Source: Streptomyces cavernae | Lineage (GTDB): Bacteria > Actinomycetota > Actinomycetes > Streptomycetales > Streptomycetaceae | DNA: 64,000 bases | Assembly: GCF_004023625.1 (NCBI RefSeq) | Contig: NZ_RPDJ01000014.1 | Span: 124,001-188,000, forward strand | Direction of reading: 5' to 3' | Part shown: positions 26,284-34,810 of the stretch, piece after piece | How positions within the stretch are numbered: position 1 is the stretch's first letter | Layout: each line of letters opens with the position of its first letter | The notes under the pieces: generated by a model | Database searches by the model: none | What the model was told of the DNA's origin: nothing | What the model saw: only the letters and a program-made list of their open reading frames with translations | Program-made: the position numbers and the translations under genes

Positions 26284-27599
26284 TGGTCCAGCTTGTTGTC
26301 GATGGTCTTGATCGCGGACTCCCAGGCGTCCTTGGCCGACTTGCCCTTCGTCACCAGGATCACGCCGTTGTCCGACAGGCCCTGCATGATGATCTGGTCC
26401 TTCGGGCCGATCACCTGGACCGGGGCCGCCTTGGCGGCCTCCGCGAAGATCGGGCCGATCTTCTGGTCACCGGTCATCTCGTTCGTCGCGTCCGTCACTT
26501 CGGGCATGGTGTAGGCGGACGGCGCGCTCGGGAAGCTGGCCTGCACCTTGAACAGCTTCGCCTGCTGCTCCGGCGCGGTCAGCCAGGTCACGAACTTCTG
26601 GGCCTCCTTCACGTTCTTGCCGCTCTTCGGCACGGTGAGGAAGGTGCCGCCCCAGTTGCCGCCCTTGGGCGCGACGGCCACGGCCCACTTGCCGGCGGCT
26701 TCGGGCTTCGCGTTGCCCTTGATCGTGCCCAGCATCCACGGCGGGCAGGCGATCGCGGCGAACTTGTTGTTGGCGATCGTGGAGTTCCAGGACGGCTGGA
26801 ACTGGGTCTGCGACTGGACGAGGCCCTTCTCCGCGGCCTCCGCGGTCAGGTTGAAGGCGGCCTGGACGGCCGGGTTCGTCTTGTAGATGACCTCACCGGA
26901 GGAGTCGTAGAACTTCTCCTTCTCGCTGCTGAGGATCGCGTTGATCAGGCCGCCGGGGGAGTCCATGAAGAAGGTGCCCTTGGGAGCCTTCGACTTGTAC
27001 CGCTCGCCGACGTCGACGAGCTTGGCCCAGTCACCGGCCCACAGCTTGCCGACCTCGGAGGGGTCGGTGGGCAGACCGGCCTGCTTGAAGAGGTCCGTGC
27101 GGTAGCAGATCGCCATCGGGCCGACGTCGGTGCCGAGGCCGATGGTCTTGCCGTCCTTGGTGGTGGCCTGCTGCCACTTCCAGGGCAGCCACTTGCTCTT
27201 GTCCACGCCCGGAGCCTTCGACATGTCTTCGAGCTTGTCGGCCTGGGTGGCCGTGACCTCGGCTATGTTGGCGACTTCGACGGCCTGGACGTCCAGCAGG
27301 CCGCTGTTGGTGGTCAGGTGGTTCAGCAGCGCCGGGTAGTAGTTCTCGTTGCGCTCGACGACGTTCTGCTCGATCTTGATCTTCGGGTTGAGCTTCTCGT
27401 ACTCGTCGTAGAGACCGGCTTCCTTGAAGCCCATGGTGCCGAAGAGGCCCACCGAGATCGTGGTCTTGCCGCCGCCGCCGCCCGACGACGAGTTCTCCTC
27501 GTCCTTGCCGTCGTCGGCACAGCCGGCCAGCAGCCCGGCGCCCAGCGTGGCGACGGCCGCCAGGACCACCGTCTGGCGGGTCCAGGTACGTGCTCGCAT
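26280..27599 (-). CDS. cebE: cellobiose-binding lipoprotein
   Basis: A 439-residue extracellular binding protein for cellobiose and cellotriose. The signal peptide has a basic start (MRARTWTRQT), a hydrophobic core and the lipobox LLAGC, so the mature protein is lipid-anchored at that Cys (about residue 24). A Ser/Gly-rich tether (NSSSGGGGG) follows. The remainder is a MalE-like two-lobe fold. The ATG at 27599 follows AGGAGG. The name rests on family resemblance plus the surrounding cebFG, bglC, cebR and CebR boxes. It is first in the operon and its promoter region carries a perfect CebR box. Confidence 0.9.
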   Translation of the reverse strand: MRARTWTRQTVVLAAVATLGAGLLAGCADDGKDEENSSSGGGGGKTTISVGLFGTMGFKEAGLYDEYEKLNPKIKIEQNVVERNENYYPALLNHLTTNSGLLDVQAVEVANIAEVTATQADKLEDMSKAPGVDKSKWLPWKWQQATTKDGKTIGLGTDVGPMAICYRTDLFKQAGLPTDPSEVGKLWAGDWAKLVDVGERYKSKAPKGTFFMDSPGGLINAILSSEKEKFYDSSGEVIYKTNPAVQAAFNLTAEAAEKGLVQSQTQFQPSWNSTIANNKFAAIACPPWMLGTIKGNAKPEAAGKWAVAVAPKGGNWGGTFLTVPKSGKNVKEAQKFVTWLTAPEQQAKLFKVQASFPSAPSAYTMPEVTDATNEMTGDQKIGPIFAEAAKAAPVQVIGPKDQIIMQGLSDNGVILVTKGKSAKDAWESAIKTIDNKLDQ

Positions 27600-27925
27600 T
27601 GCGTCCTCCTGATGCCCTGACGTGCCGACCCCCCGGCCAACTGCTCTGTTGGGCCCGTTTTGTTCATGCTGCGGCTCGGGCGGGGAACGTGCGGGTTGTG
27701 TATGTGCCAGGTGCCGTGGGAGCGCTCCCACATGTGATGTGTTGAAGAGTCGTCGGTCTCGGCGGGGGTGTCAAGACGATGCGCGCGGCGAGATGTGTTC
27801 AGTTATCGGGACGTTAACTAACGCCCGTCGGTCGCGGTGCGGGCCCCCGGCCGGGCGGTGGACATCATGCATGACTGTTAGATTCCAGCCGAACGCGGTG
27901 TGACCGGGCGGGACGGAGGCGGGCC
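27600..27925. promoter_or_regulatory. divergent cebE-cebR promoter region
   Basis: The 326 bases between the start codons of cebE and cebR carry the perfect CebR box at 27717-27730, about 118 bases from the cebE start. Sequence near 27795-27820 (GTTCAGTTATCGGGACGTTAACTAACG) is AT-richer than its surroundings and may contain the cebR promoter. Confidence 0.6.
27717..27730. promoter_or_regulatory. perfect CebR operator
   Basis: TGGGAGCGCTCCCA is a perfect 14-bp palindrome and equals the established CebR-binding sequence of Streptomyces. Cellobiose releases CebR from this site and opens cebEFG. Confidence 0.92.
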
Positions 27926-28981
27926 ATGGCAGTCCACGGAGGACGCGGCCGGAGTGGTGGGCGGCCCACGCTGGAGGAGGTCGCCGCGCGGGCCGGAGTG
28001 GGCCGGGGCACGGTGTCCCGGGTGATCAACGGCTCGCCCCGGGTCAGTGACGCGACCCGGGCCGCGGTCGAGGCGGCGGTCGCGGAACTCGGGTACGTAC
28101 CGAACACCGCGGCCCGCGCGCTGGCCGCGAACCGCACGGACGCCATCGCGCTGGTCGTGCCCGAGCCGGAGACCCGCTTCTTCGCCGAGCCGTACTTCTC
28201 GGACGTGCTGCGCGGGGTCGGCGCGGAGCTGTCGGAAACCGAGATGCAACTCCTGCTGATCTTCGCGGGCAGCGACCGGGAGCGGCGCCGGCTGGCCCAG
28301 TACCTGGCCGCTCACCGGGTCGACGGGGTGCTGCTGGTCTCCGTGCACGCCGACGACCCCCTGCCCGACCTGCTGGCGCAGTTGGAGATCCCGGCGGTGA
28401 TCAGCGGCCGCCGCTCGGCGGACGAGACGCTTCCCTCGGTGGACTCGGACAACTTCGGCGGGGGCCGTTCCGCCGCCCAGCACCTGATCGCACAGGGCCG
28501 CCACACCATCGCCCATCTCGCGGGACGGCTCGACGTCTACGGTGCCCAGCGCCGCATCGACGGCTACCGCGACGCCCTGCGGGAGGCGGGTCGGGAGGTG
28601 GACGAGACCCTGATCGCGCCGGGTGACTTCACGGAGGAGGGCGGCCGCCGTGCCATGGCCGACCTGCTCGCCCGCCACCCCTCGGTGGACGCCGTCTTCG
28701 CCGGCTCCGACGTGATGGCGGCGGGTGCCCGCCAGGCACTGCGCGAGGCGGGCCGCCGCATACCCGACGACGTGGCCCTGGTCGGCTTCGACGACTCGGC
28801 GATCGCCCGCCACCTGGACCCACCGCTCACCAGCGTGCGCCAGCCGATCGAGGAGATGGGCCGGGCGATGATCGACCTCCTCCTGGCGGAGATCGCCGAC
28901 CGCCGCCCCGTCGCATCACGGGGGCTGGACCGGCGGCAGGTGGTGCTGCCGACGGAGCTGGTAGTGCGGGCTTCCTCGTGA
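27926..28981 (+). CDS. cebR: LacI-family cellobiose repressor
   Basis: A 351-residue repressor. The N-terminal helix-turn-helix reads PTLEEVAARAGVGRGTVSRVING and the hinge helix lies near residue 60. The rest is a periplasmic-binding-protein-like effector domain with VALVGFDDSAIARHLDPPLTSVRQP near the C-terminus, a conserved LacI-family stretch. In Streptomyces CebR binds cello-oligosaccharides and controls cellulose use and, in S. scabies, thaxtomin synthesis. Two CebR boxes, one at the divergent promoter and one at bglC, agree with the assignment. The ATG at 27926 follows GGAGGCGGGCC. Confidence 0.93.
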   Translation: MAVHGGRGRSGGRPTLEEVAARAGVGRGTVSRVINGSPRVSDATRAAVEAAVAELGYVPNTAARALAANRTDAIALVVPEPETRFFAEPYFSDVLRGVGAELSETEMQLLLIFAGSDRERRRLAQYLAAHRVDGVLLVSVHADDPLPDLLAQLEIPAVISGRRSADETLPSVDSDNFGGGRSAAQHLIAQGRHTIAHLAGRLDVYGAQRRIDGYRDALREAGREVDETLIAPGDFTEEGGRRAMADLLARHPSVDAVFAGSDVMAAGARQALREAGRRIPDDVALVGFDDSAIARHLDPPLTSVRQPIEEMGRAMIDLLLAEIADRRPVASRGLDRRQVVLPTELVVRASS

Positions 28982-29004
28982 GCGAGGTCGCGAACGTCCC
29001 CCGG

Positions 29005-29496
29005 CTACCTTTCGGCCCGCGTCGACTCCCACCGGACCTCGCCGTCGTGCAGCACGTCCGTCGGTGCCAGACCGGCCGCCCTGGCCACGGCCGCGGATGC
29101 CGCGTGCCGCGGGTGGATGTGCGCTACGAGCGTGCGTACGGGAAGCGCCGCCGCGAGGGCGCGCGCGGCCTCCCCGGCGAAGCCCCGGCCCTGCCAGGGC
29201 GTGCCCACGACCCAGGCGATTTCGGCCACTTGGTCGGTGATCGTCGCCTGGACCGTGCCCACGAGGCTGGACTCCGCGCGCAGCCGCAGCACCCAGTTGC
29301 ACCAAATGACGCCGGGGTCGGGCGAGCCGGTGGTCCAGCGTTCGTATCGTGAACGCAGCTCCTGGGCCGTCTCCGGCGTGCCCCCGGTGAACCGGTGCAG
29401 CGCCGGGTCCGCGAGCACCACCGCCATCTCCTCGGCGTGTTCGACGAGCAGGGGCAGCAGGTCCAGGCGGGCGGTGTGCAGGGGCTGGGCTTCCAT
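29005..29496 (-). CDS. GNAT-family N-acetyltransferase
   Basis: A 163-residue acetyltransferase related to the RimJ/RimL group that typically modifies small molecules or protein N-termini using acetyl-CoA. The acetyl-CoA-binding motif A reads AWVVGTPWQGRGFAGEAARAL (Q/RxxGxG/A form) near residues 88-108. The N-terminus (TARLDLLPL) and the substrate-proximal HRFTGG are also typical. The ATG at 29496 is preferred over the in-frame ATG twelve codons upstream. The substrate is unknown. It converges on cebR with only 23 bases between. Confidence 0.8.
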   Translation of the reverse strand: MEAQPLHTARLDLLPLLVEHAEEMAVVLADPALHRFTGGTPETAQELRSRYERWTTGSPDPGVIWCNWVLRLRAESSLVGTVQATITDQVAEIAWVVGTPWQGRGFAGEAARALAAALPVRTLVAHIHPRHAASAAVARAAGLAPTDVLHDGEVRWESTRAER

Positions 29497-29612
29497 GCGC
29501 GGAGCGTACGCGGAAGGTGACGATCGCCTCACGCGGATATCGCGTCCGTTCGCTCACCTTTCGAGTGGATCACTCACATTGTCCTCACGCGCAGCGACGT
29601 ATGCTTCACACC

Positions 29613-29855
29613 ATGTCCACGCCCCGCCGAGCCCGCCGTACCGCCGATGAGGTGAACGAGGAGATCCGTGCGCTCTGGCAGCGTGCCCGCGGTCGGCTCG
29701 ACGCCGAGCAGCGGCGGGAGTACCAGCGACTGGTGATGGAATGGGCGGCCGCGGCCGGCACCGGGTCCAGCGCGCCCCGCGAGGGTGCGCCGCCCCGGGG
29801 CGGGCAGGCCCGCGACGGCGCGGTGTCCAGGCGGGGGCCGGTCCGCGCGGCCTGA
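29613..29855 (+). CDS. small conserved basic/helical protein, 80 aa
   Basis: A short Streptomyces-type protein. Residues 1-50 (RRTADEVNEEIRALWQRARG and onward) should form a long amphipathic helix or coiled coil; the C-terminal 30 residues are Gly/Ala/Arg-rich and disordered. The ATG at 29613 is used; an in-frame ATG at 29601 is possible. No enzyme motif is visible. Function unknown. Confidence 0.55.
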   Translation: MSTPRRARRTADEVNEEIRALWQRARGRLDAEQRREYQRLVMEWAAAAGTGSSAPREGAPPRGGQARDGAVSRRGPVRAA

Positions 29856-29953
29856 GATCAACTCACGCGTGCAGGCGCGGACTTGGCGCCGGCGTCTGTG
29901 TCAGGACGCCTTCGAGAAGCCGGCAGCCGGGCAACCCGGCAGACGGGAAACGA

Positions 29954-29988
29954 AATCGCCCCGATCCGGAACCCGGATCGGGGCGATT
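29954..29988 (-). terminator. hairpin terminator after tRNA-His
   Basis: AATCGCCCCGATCCG at 29954-29968 pairs perfectly over 15 bp with 29974-29988, with a five-base loop. On the leftward strand it starts eight bases after the tRNA-His 3' end and is followed by TTTCGTTTCCC, as expected for a factor-independent terminator of the tRNA transcript. Confidence 0.85.
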
Positions 29989-29995
29989 CACCGAG

Positions 29996-30069
29996 GGTGA
30001 GTGACGGGACTCGAACCCGCGACATCCTGGACCACAACCAGGTGCTCTACCAGCTGAGCTACACCCACC
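29996..30069 (-). tRNA. tRNA-His (GTG anticodon)
   Basis: Complete cloverleaf on the leftward strand: acceptor GTGGGTG pairs with CACTCAC, D arm GCTCAGCTGGTAGAGC, anticodon loop TTGTGGT with GTG, T loop TTCGAGT. The extra 5' G (G-1) faces discriminator C73, the identity element of bacterial tRNA-His. No CCA is encoded. Confidence 0.95.
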
Positions 30070-30186
30070 GCGACCGGTCCGAGCTGTTTCGCCGACCGGC
30101 CGAGAAAAAGTGTACAGGGTCCGAAGGGGTGCTCGCGCACGGCTTTCGCGGGGGGTCGCGCCGGCACCGGCACGGGCGTGCGGTGC

Positions 30187-30789
30187 CTACGGCGCAGGCA
30201 GGACGTGCTTCGCGGCGATGGCCTTGGCGGTGTCGGAGTCCGGGCCGGGCAGCGGGACGAAGATCGCCTCGCGGTAGTAGCGCAACTCCGCGATGGACTC
30301 CTGGATGTCCGCCAGCGCCCGGTGGTTGCCGTTCTTCTCGGGGCTGTTGAAGTACGCGCGGGGGTACCAGCGGCGGGCGAGTTCCTTCACGGAGCTGACG
30401 TCCACGATCCGGTAGTGGAGGTAGTCCTCCAGCGTGGGCATGTCACGCGCGAGGAAGCCGCGGTCGGTGCCCACCGAATTGCCGCACAGCGGCGCCTTGC
30501 CCGGTTCTTTGACGTGCTCGCGTACATAGGCCAGCACCTGCTCCTCGGCGTCGGCGAGCGTGGTCCCGGCGGCCAGTTCGTCGAGGAGACCGGAGGCGGT
30601 GTGCATGGCGCGTACCACCTCCGGCATGGTCTCCAGGGCCGCGTCCGGCGGGCGGATCACGATGTCCACCCCTTCGCCGAGAACGTTCAGCTCGGAGTCG
30701 GTGACCAGCGCGGCCACCTCGATGAGAGCGTCGTTCGACAACGAGAGACCGGTCATCTCGCAGTCGATCCACACCATGCGATCGTTCAT
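30187..30789 (-). CDS. orn: oligoribonuclease
   Basis: A 200-residue DEDDh 3'-5' exonuclease that degrades very short RNAs and pGpG to mononucleotides, finishing RNA decay and c-di-GMP turnover. Catalytic acids are in WIDCEMTGL (D9, E11), further along in the GNSVGTDRGFLARDMP region, and in the C-terminal NGNHRALADIQESI (His and Asp). Length and order match family members. It sits just downstream of adpA in the same direction, the arrangement known in Streptomyces, where orn loss slows growth and sporulation. The ATG at 30789 is used. Confidence 0.96.
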   Translation of the reverse strand: MNDRMVWIDCEMTGLSLSNDALIEVAALVTDSELNVLGEGVDIVIRPPDAALETMPEVVRAMHTASGLLDELAAGTTLADAEEQVLAYVREHVKEPGKAPLCGNSVGTDRGFLARDMPTLEDYLHYRIVDVSSVKELARRWYPRAYFNSPEKNGNHRALADIQESIAELRYYREAIFVPLPGPDSDTAKAIAAKHVLPAP

Positions 30790-30850
30790 GGCCTCAACCC
30801 TACGGCCCGTGGCCGGTCAGGGGCAGGTGGGGGACGGTGCCCGGGGCCGC

Positions 30851-30898
30851 GTTGGGGGTTCGGGGCGCCACGGTGTTGGGGGTTCGGGGCGCCACGGT
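30851..30898. repeat. tandem 24-bp duplication between adpA and orn
   Basis: Two exact 24-bp copies start at 30851 and 30875, each beginning GTTGGGGGTTCGGGGCGCC. They lie in the non-coding gap between the two genes. Confidence 0.85.
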
Positions 30899-31021
30899 GT
30901 TCCCGGGCGGACCGCACGGGCGAGGACCCGGGAGCCAGAAACTCCCGGGCCCTCATCAGGTCGGTGCCCGCGCGCCTTCATCGGGCGTCCCGGGCCCCTC
31001 AGCAGGTCGCGGTCCCGCGTC

Positions 31022-32239
31022 CTACGGCGCGCTCCGTTGTCCGGGCAGGCTGGGCCGCCCCGACGCGTACAGATCCGACGCGGGCCGGTGTGAGTCCGTC
31101 GTCAGGGATGTGGTCGCCGTCGGCCCCAGCGAGGTCGCCGCCGCGGTGCGGCGGGCCTGGTGCGGGAGCGGACCGTTGTCCGAGGACAGCGAGGGCTCGT
31201 TGTCCACCGGCTTCTCGCCCTGCGGGCGCCGGGCCCGGTACGCCGCCCGGTACGCGGCCGGGGACGAGCCGAGCTGGCGCCGGAAGTGCCCGCGCAGCGC
31301 CACCGGCGAACGGAACCCGCAGCGCCCGGCGACCTCGTCGACCGAGTAGTCGGAGGTCTCCAGGAGCCGCTGCGCCTGCAGCACCCGTTGCGTGATCAAC
31401 CACTGCAGGGGCGCGCTTCCGGTCAGCGAACGGAACCTGCGGTCGAAGGTCCGCCGGCTCATGTACGCGCGCGCGGCGAGCGTCTCCACGTCGAACTGCT
31501 CGTGAAGGTGCTCCAGCGCCCAGGCGACGACCTCCGCGAGCGGGTCGGCGCCGATCTCCTCTGGTAAAGAACGGTCCAGGTAGCGCTCCTGACCGCCGCT
31601 GCGCCGGGGCGGGACCACCAGACGGCGGGCGAGCGCGCCCGCGGCCTCGTTTCCGTGGTCCGTCCTGACGATGTGGAGACAGAGGTCGATTCCGGCCGCC
31701 GTACCCGCCGACGTGAGGACGTCTCCGTCGTCCACGAACAGCTCGCGCGGATCGACGTGCACGGACGGATAGCGCTTGGCCAGCGTCGGCGCGTACATCC
31801 AGTGCGTGGTGGCCGGGCGGCCGTCCAGCAGCCCGGCGGCGGCCAGCACGAAGGCGCCGGTGCACAGCCCCACGATGCGGGCACCCTCCTCATGTGCCCG
31901 GCGCAGCGCGTCGAGCGCCTCCTCCGGCGGCGGCGAGGTGATCGAACGCCAGGCCGGCACCACGACGGTGCCCGCCCGGGCGATCGCCTCCAGGCCATGC
32001 GGCGCGGTCAGTTCCAGGCCCCCTGTGGTCCGCAGTGGGCCTTCCTCTCCGGCGCACACCAGCAGTCGGTAGCGCGGTACGCCGGCGTCCTGGCGGTCAA
32101 TCCCGAACACCGACAGCGGAATGGAGCTCTCGAAGATGGGGCCGCCGCTGAACAGCAGCACCGCGACGATCTCCTTGCGGCGTCGCCCGGACAGCTTCCG
32201 GGCCGCGGCTTCCGGCGCGGCAGCGGAGTCGTGGCTCAT
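31022..32239 (-). CDS. adpA: AdpA central developmental activator (AraC-type)
   Basis: A 405-residue transcription factor at the top of the Streptomyces development and secondary-metabolism cascade. Residues about 25-190 form a DJ-1/PfpI-like dimerisation domain (VAVLLFSGGPIFESSIPLSVFG; VGLCTGAFVLAAAGLL). Residues about 235-335 carry the AraC DNA-binding pair (YMSRRTFDRRFRSLTG and CGFRSPVALRGHFRRQLG). The C-terminal 60 residues are a disordered Ser/Pro/Thr tail. Leu225, between the two domains, is encoded by TTA (complement of 31565-31567), the rare codon read by bldA tRNA, which makes translation developmentally timed. The orn gene downstream and a consensus AdpA site upstream support the name. 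Confidence 0.97.
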   Translation of the reverse strand: MSHDSAAAPEAAARKLSGRRRKEIVAVLLFSGGPIFESSIPLSVFGIDRQDAGVPRYRLLVCAGEEGPLRTTGGLELTAPHGLEAIARAGTVVVPAWRSITSPPPEEALDALRRAHEEGARIVGLCTGAFVLAAAGLLDGRPATTHWMYAPTLAKRYPSVHVDPRELFVDDGDVLTSAGTAAGIDLCLHIVRTDHGNEAAGALARRLVVPPRRSGGQERYLDRSLPEEIGADPLAEVVAWALEHLHEQFDVETLAARAYMSRRTFDRRFRSLTGSAPLQWLITQRVLQAQRLLETSDYSVDEVAGRCGFRSPVALRGHFRRQLGSSPAAYRAAYRARRPQGEKPVDNEPSLSSDNGPLPHQARRTAAATSLGPTATTSLTTDSHRPASDLYASGRPSLPGQRSAP

Positions 32240-32617
32240 ACTGCTAAGCCCCCCTCGGTGGTCGCGGCTCCTCGGTTGTGTCGCTCCTGCACGTTTCCCC
32301 TCGGTCCTGCACGAGTCCCCCGCCGTAAGACAGTCAAGATCGAATCTACTGTGTCCCGTGATGCCAACGTGGCCAGTTCAGCACTCGGCACAATGTCGAC
32401 ATGGCAACTTGGCGTGAAGCATTCGGTCACGAAGCGTTGCACTCGGGGGCCCCGCAGGGAAGTGCGCCTCGTTCGAGTGGCCAATCCCCATAGGGTACGG
32501 AGGCCTTTCGGCCCCCTTTCGGCGCAGGTCGAACAGGGGGTGCAGGGTTGTTCGACCGGGGGGTAACCGGTTGGTGGAAGTTGGCTGAAAAGATTCGGAG
32601 GCGCGCGCACAAACCGG
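32240..32617. promoter_or_regulatory. adpA upstream regulatory region
   Basis: The 378-base leader and promoter region of adpA is AT-richer than average. It holds a perfect AdpA-binding consensus at 32370-32379 and a second partial match, TGGCAACTTGG, near 32401. ACCGGTTGGTGG near 32565 and AAACCGGTCAGTC near 32611 vaguely recall gamma-butyrolactone-receptor sites, but the match is weak. Confidence 0.5.
32370..32379 (+). promoter_or_regulatory. AdpA-binding site (autoregulation)
   Basis: TGGCCAGTTC matches the published consensus TGGCSNGWWY at all ten positions. It lies about 131 bases upstream of the adpA start codon, consistent with the known binding of AdpA to its own promoter. Confidence 0.6.
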
Positions 32618-32983
32618 TCAGTCAACCGGCGTAGTTCCGCCGAAGTGGCGGCCGCCTCTGTGCGCCCCCGTTCCGGTCCGTCCGTGGCGGCCCCGGTGGG
32701 GCGTGATCTCCTCGGCCGACGGGCGTGCCGCCACCCGCTCGGAGTGCCGCAGCAGTATCCGGCAGGCGCCCGTGACGGCGGCCAGGCCCAGTGCCGCCCC
32801 GGCGGCCCCGGCCAGGGAGGTCCCGAACCAGACGAGGACGACCGGAACCAGCACGCAGCTGAAGGCCGCCCAGCGGACCACCTCGCCCGCGCCGTCCTGC
32901 CCCGGCGGCGCGCCCTCGGGCTGCGGCCGGTGCCCCCCTCGGGGGGCGGGGGCGGGCGGGGGCACGGTCGAGGTTCCGGGCAC
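32618..32983 (-). CDS. small membrane protein with two helices
   Basis: A 121-residue protein. Residues 1-30 are Pro/Gly-rich, two membrane helices lie at about 36-54 (WAAFSCVLVPVVLVWFG) and 58-75 (GAAGAALGLAAVTGACRILL), and the C-terminus is polar, basic and rich in Gly, His and Arg. The GTG at 32983 follows GGGAG. No known motif. It lies upstream of adpA in the same direction and its 3' end is within the outer adpA control region. Confidence 0.55.
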   Translation of the reverse strand: MPGTSTVPPPAPAPRGGHRPQPEGAPPGQDGAGEVVRWAAFSCVLVPVVLVWFGTSLAGAAGAALGLAAVTGACRILLRHSERVAARPSAEEITPHRGRHGRTGTGAHRGGRHFGGTTPVD

Positions 32984-33350
32984 GGCGGGCTCCCTAGGGC
33001 GATGGCTTACCAGGGTTCAACGCGTGGCGGGACGGGCGGTCACTTTCACGGGGGCCATACGAGTCGTACGAGACTGTCATACGCAACGCCGGTTCCGCGC
33101 CGACGTGTGACCGAACGGTGGGTGCGGCTGCGGAGGCCTGTGCAAACCGGCTGTACGGGGCAGCAACCATTGCGTTACGGGCGTCCGCTCATGCATGCTC
33201 CCTGGAACCCCGTGAAGCCCGGGCGGGCTCTGGGCAGGAGAGGAGTGGCGCCGTACCCTTGGGGGTATGGGGTTGGGAAGGTGATTCCCGGACACAGCTC
33301 CGCCGCATGTTGTCGTCCCATCCCACGAGGATCAAAACGCCGAGATACCC
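32984..33350. other. divergent gene-free region
   Basis: The 367 bases separate the small membrane protein from the stress protein. Around 33055-33085 short repeats of CATACGAG/GTACGAG/CATACG occur and may be a binding site or promoter. No gene is evident. Confidence 0.35.
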
Positions 33351-33878
33351 ATGGCCGGTCACGAATTCTTCGATCCCGCGGACCGCAAGCGTCCCGTCGC
33401 CGACCCCACGGCGGCCGAGCCCTTTGCGGCGGAAGAGACACGCCCCACCTGCGATCCGGCGTTCAAGCACGGCGTGGTCGTCGGCTTCGACGGTTCCACG
33501 TCGAGTGAGCGCGCCCTCGCGTACGCGATCGGTATGGCCCACCGCTCCGGCTCCGGGCTGATCATCGTGCACGTCGCCAACCGGCTGCCCACCACCGTGT
33601 GGGCCGGCTGCGAGCCCCCCGTCTTCGTCGACGTGCCGGACCACCGCACCGAGGTGCTCGGGCTCGAGCTGGCGTGCGCTGACTATCTGGCAGAGGTGCC
33701 CTGGATCCTCGTCGAGCGGGGTGGCGACATCTGCCACGAACTCGAAGAGGTGGGCCGGGAGTACGAGGCCGACGCCATCGTCGTCGGCTCCACGCACGGG
33801 ATCGTCGGCCGTATCTTCGGCTCGGTCGCGGGGCGGCTCGCCAAGCGGGCGCGGCGTCCCGTGGTCGTCATTCCCTGA
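33351..33878 (+). CDS. universal stress protein (UspA family)
   Basis: A 175-residue single-domain Usp. The first 38 residues are a polar extension. The fold starts with GVVVGFDGSTSSERALAYAI, the usual VGxDGSxxSxxAL nucleotide-binding loop, and ends with the ATP motif IVVGSTHGIVGRIFGSVAGRLAKRARRPVVVI (G-2x-G-9x-G-S/T-like), so it probably binds ATP. Such proteins accompany dormancy and hypoxia responses in actinomycetes. It is monocistronic. Copies of its 3' end are repeated downstream. Confidence 0.88.
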   Translation: MAGHEFFDPADRKRPVADPTAAEPFAAEETRPTCDPAFKHGVVVGFDGSTSSERALAYAIGMAHRSGSGLIIVHVANRLPTTVWAGCEPPVFVDVPDHRTEVLGLELACADYLAEVPWILVERGGDICHELEEVGREYEADAIVVGSTHGIVGRIFGSVAGRLAKRARRPVVVIP

Positions 33879-33968
33879 CGGCTCCCGTGGTCGTCATCCG
33901 TGACGGCTTCTATCGTCGTCTACTGACGGCTCCCGTGGTCGTCGTCTCCTGGCGGCTCTCGTCGTGGT
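33876..33968. repeat. degenerate copies of the stress-protein gene 3' end
   Basis: TGACGGCTCCCGTGGTCGTC occurs at about 33876 and again near 33922, with a weaker copy (GGCGGCTCTCGTCGTGGTC) near 33950. These resemble the last codons of the preceding gene (CGTCCCGTGGTCGTCATTCC), as if the gene end had been tandemly duplicated. Confidence 0.6.
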
Positions 33969-34168
33969 CATCCTCCGAAGGCTCCGCCCTCCCGGTCGCG
34001 TCCCAGGTGGGACAGAGAAGCGGAATAGTCAACTCCCTTTGTTGTCGCATAAATCTACCCGCGCGTAGAGGTGTTTGTGCCTTTGTGAAGGGCATATACC
34101 GGACGCCGGTTCCACCAAGTGACCGGAACGCGCGCAGCACAACTGCACAGCCAAGAAGGGAGCCCGCC

Positions 34169-34732
34169 GTGGACAACGGAGTCTCTGCGGGAAGCACCAC
34201 CTCGATCGTCGGCCGACTCGCCCTGGGTATCACCCTGTTGGCGTTCGGTCTCGGACACACCGAAGTAGTCGACGGCGTTACGGCGGCGGACGCCGTGTCA
34301 CTGGCCCAATACGTGGGCGGCGTAGCGCTGTTCGTCGCGGGCCTGTTCGCCTTCCGCGACCGCGACACGGCCACCGGCACGGCCTTCGCGGGGCTCGGCG
34401 CCCTGTGGTTCACCTGGGCCGTCTCGGCGGGCAGCCAGGTCTCCGACAACGCCGCGGGCCTCTTCCTCCTGCTGTTCGCCCTGGTGGCCCTCTCCCTGAC
34501 GGTTGCGGGCGGATCCACCCTCGACCAGGGCACCTACGCATTGTTCTGCCTCGCGCTGGTGCTGCTCGCCGTCTCCCGGTTCGGGGGCAGTGACGCGCTC
34601 GGCAAGGTCGGCGGCTGGTTCGCGGTGGCGGCGGGCGCGGTCGCCTGGTACGCGGCGACGGCGGCCCTCGCCCACTGGCCCACCACGCTCCCGCGACGCG
34701 CCGCCGGCCGGGGAGTGACGGCCACCGGCTGA
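34169..34732 (+). CDS. GPR1/FUN34/YaaH (acetate-transporter) family membrane protein
   Basis: A 187-residue membrane protein with six short hydrophobic segments, the size and topology of the AceTr family that transports acetate or succinate. Start of the fold reads GRLALGITLLAFGLGHTEVV, and further helices follow at regular spacing. The canonical NPAPLGL motif is not present (LALGITLLAFG stands in its place), so it is a divergent member and the substrate is uncertain. GTG at 34169 follows AAGGGAG. A strong terminator follows at 34811. Confidence 0.6.
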   Translation: MDNGVSAGSTTSIVGRLALGITLLAFGLGHTEVVDGVTAADAVSLAQYVGGVALFVAGLFAFRDRDTATGTAFAGLGALWFTWAVSAGSQVSDNAAGLFLLLFALVALSLTVAGGSTLDQGTYALFCLALVLLAVSRFGGSDALGKVGGWFAVAAGAVAWYAATAALAHWPTTLPRRAAGRGVTATG

Positions 34733-34810
34733 GGCGGGCGCAGGCCGGGACGGGCTCCCTGCTCGAACGAAGGTGAGAGCCAGGGGAGGGCAGCCCCGGC
34801 CTCCAAGGGG

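Noticed and set aside
32565..32630. Gamma-butyrolactone receptor site upstream of adpA
   Set aside because: ACCGGTTGGTGG and AAACCGGTCAGTC are only loosely like known receptor sites and do not form a good palindrome.
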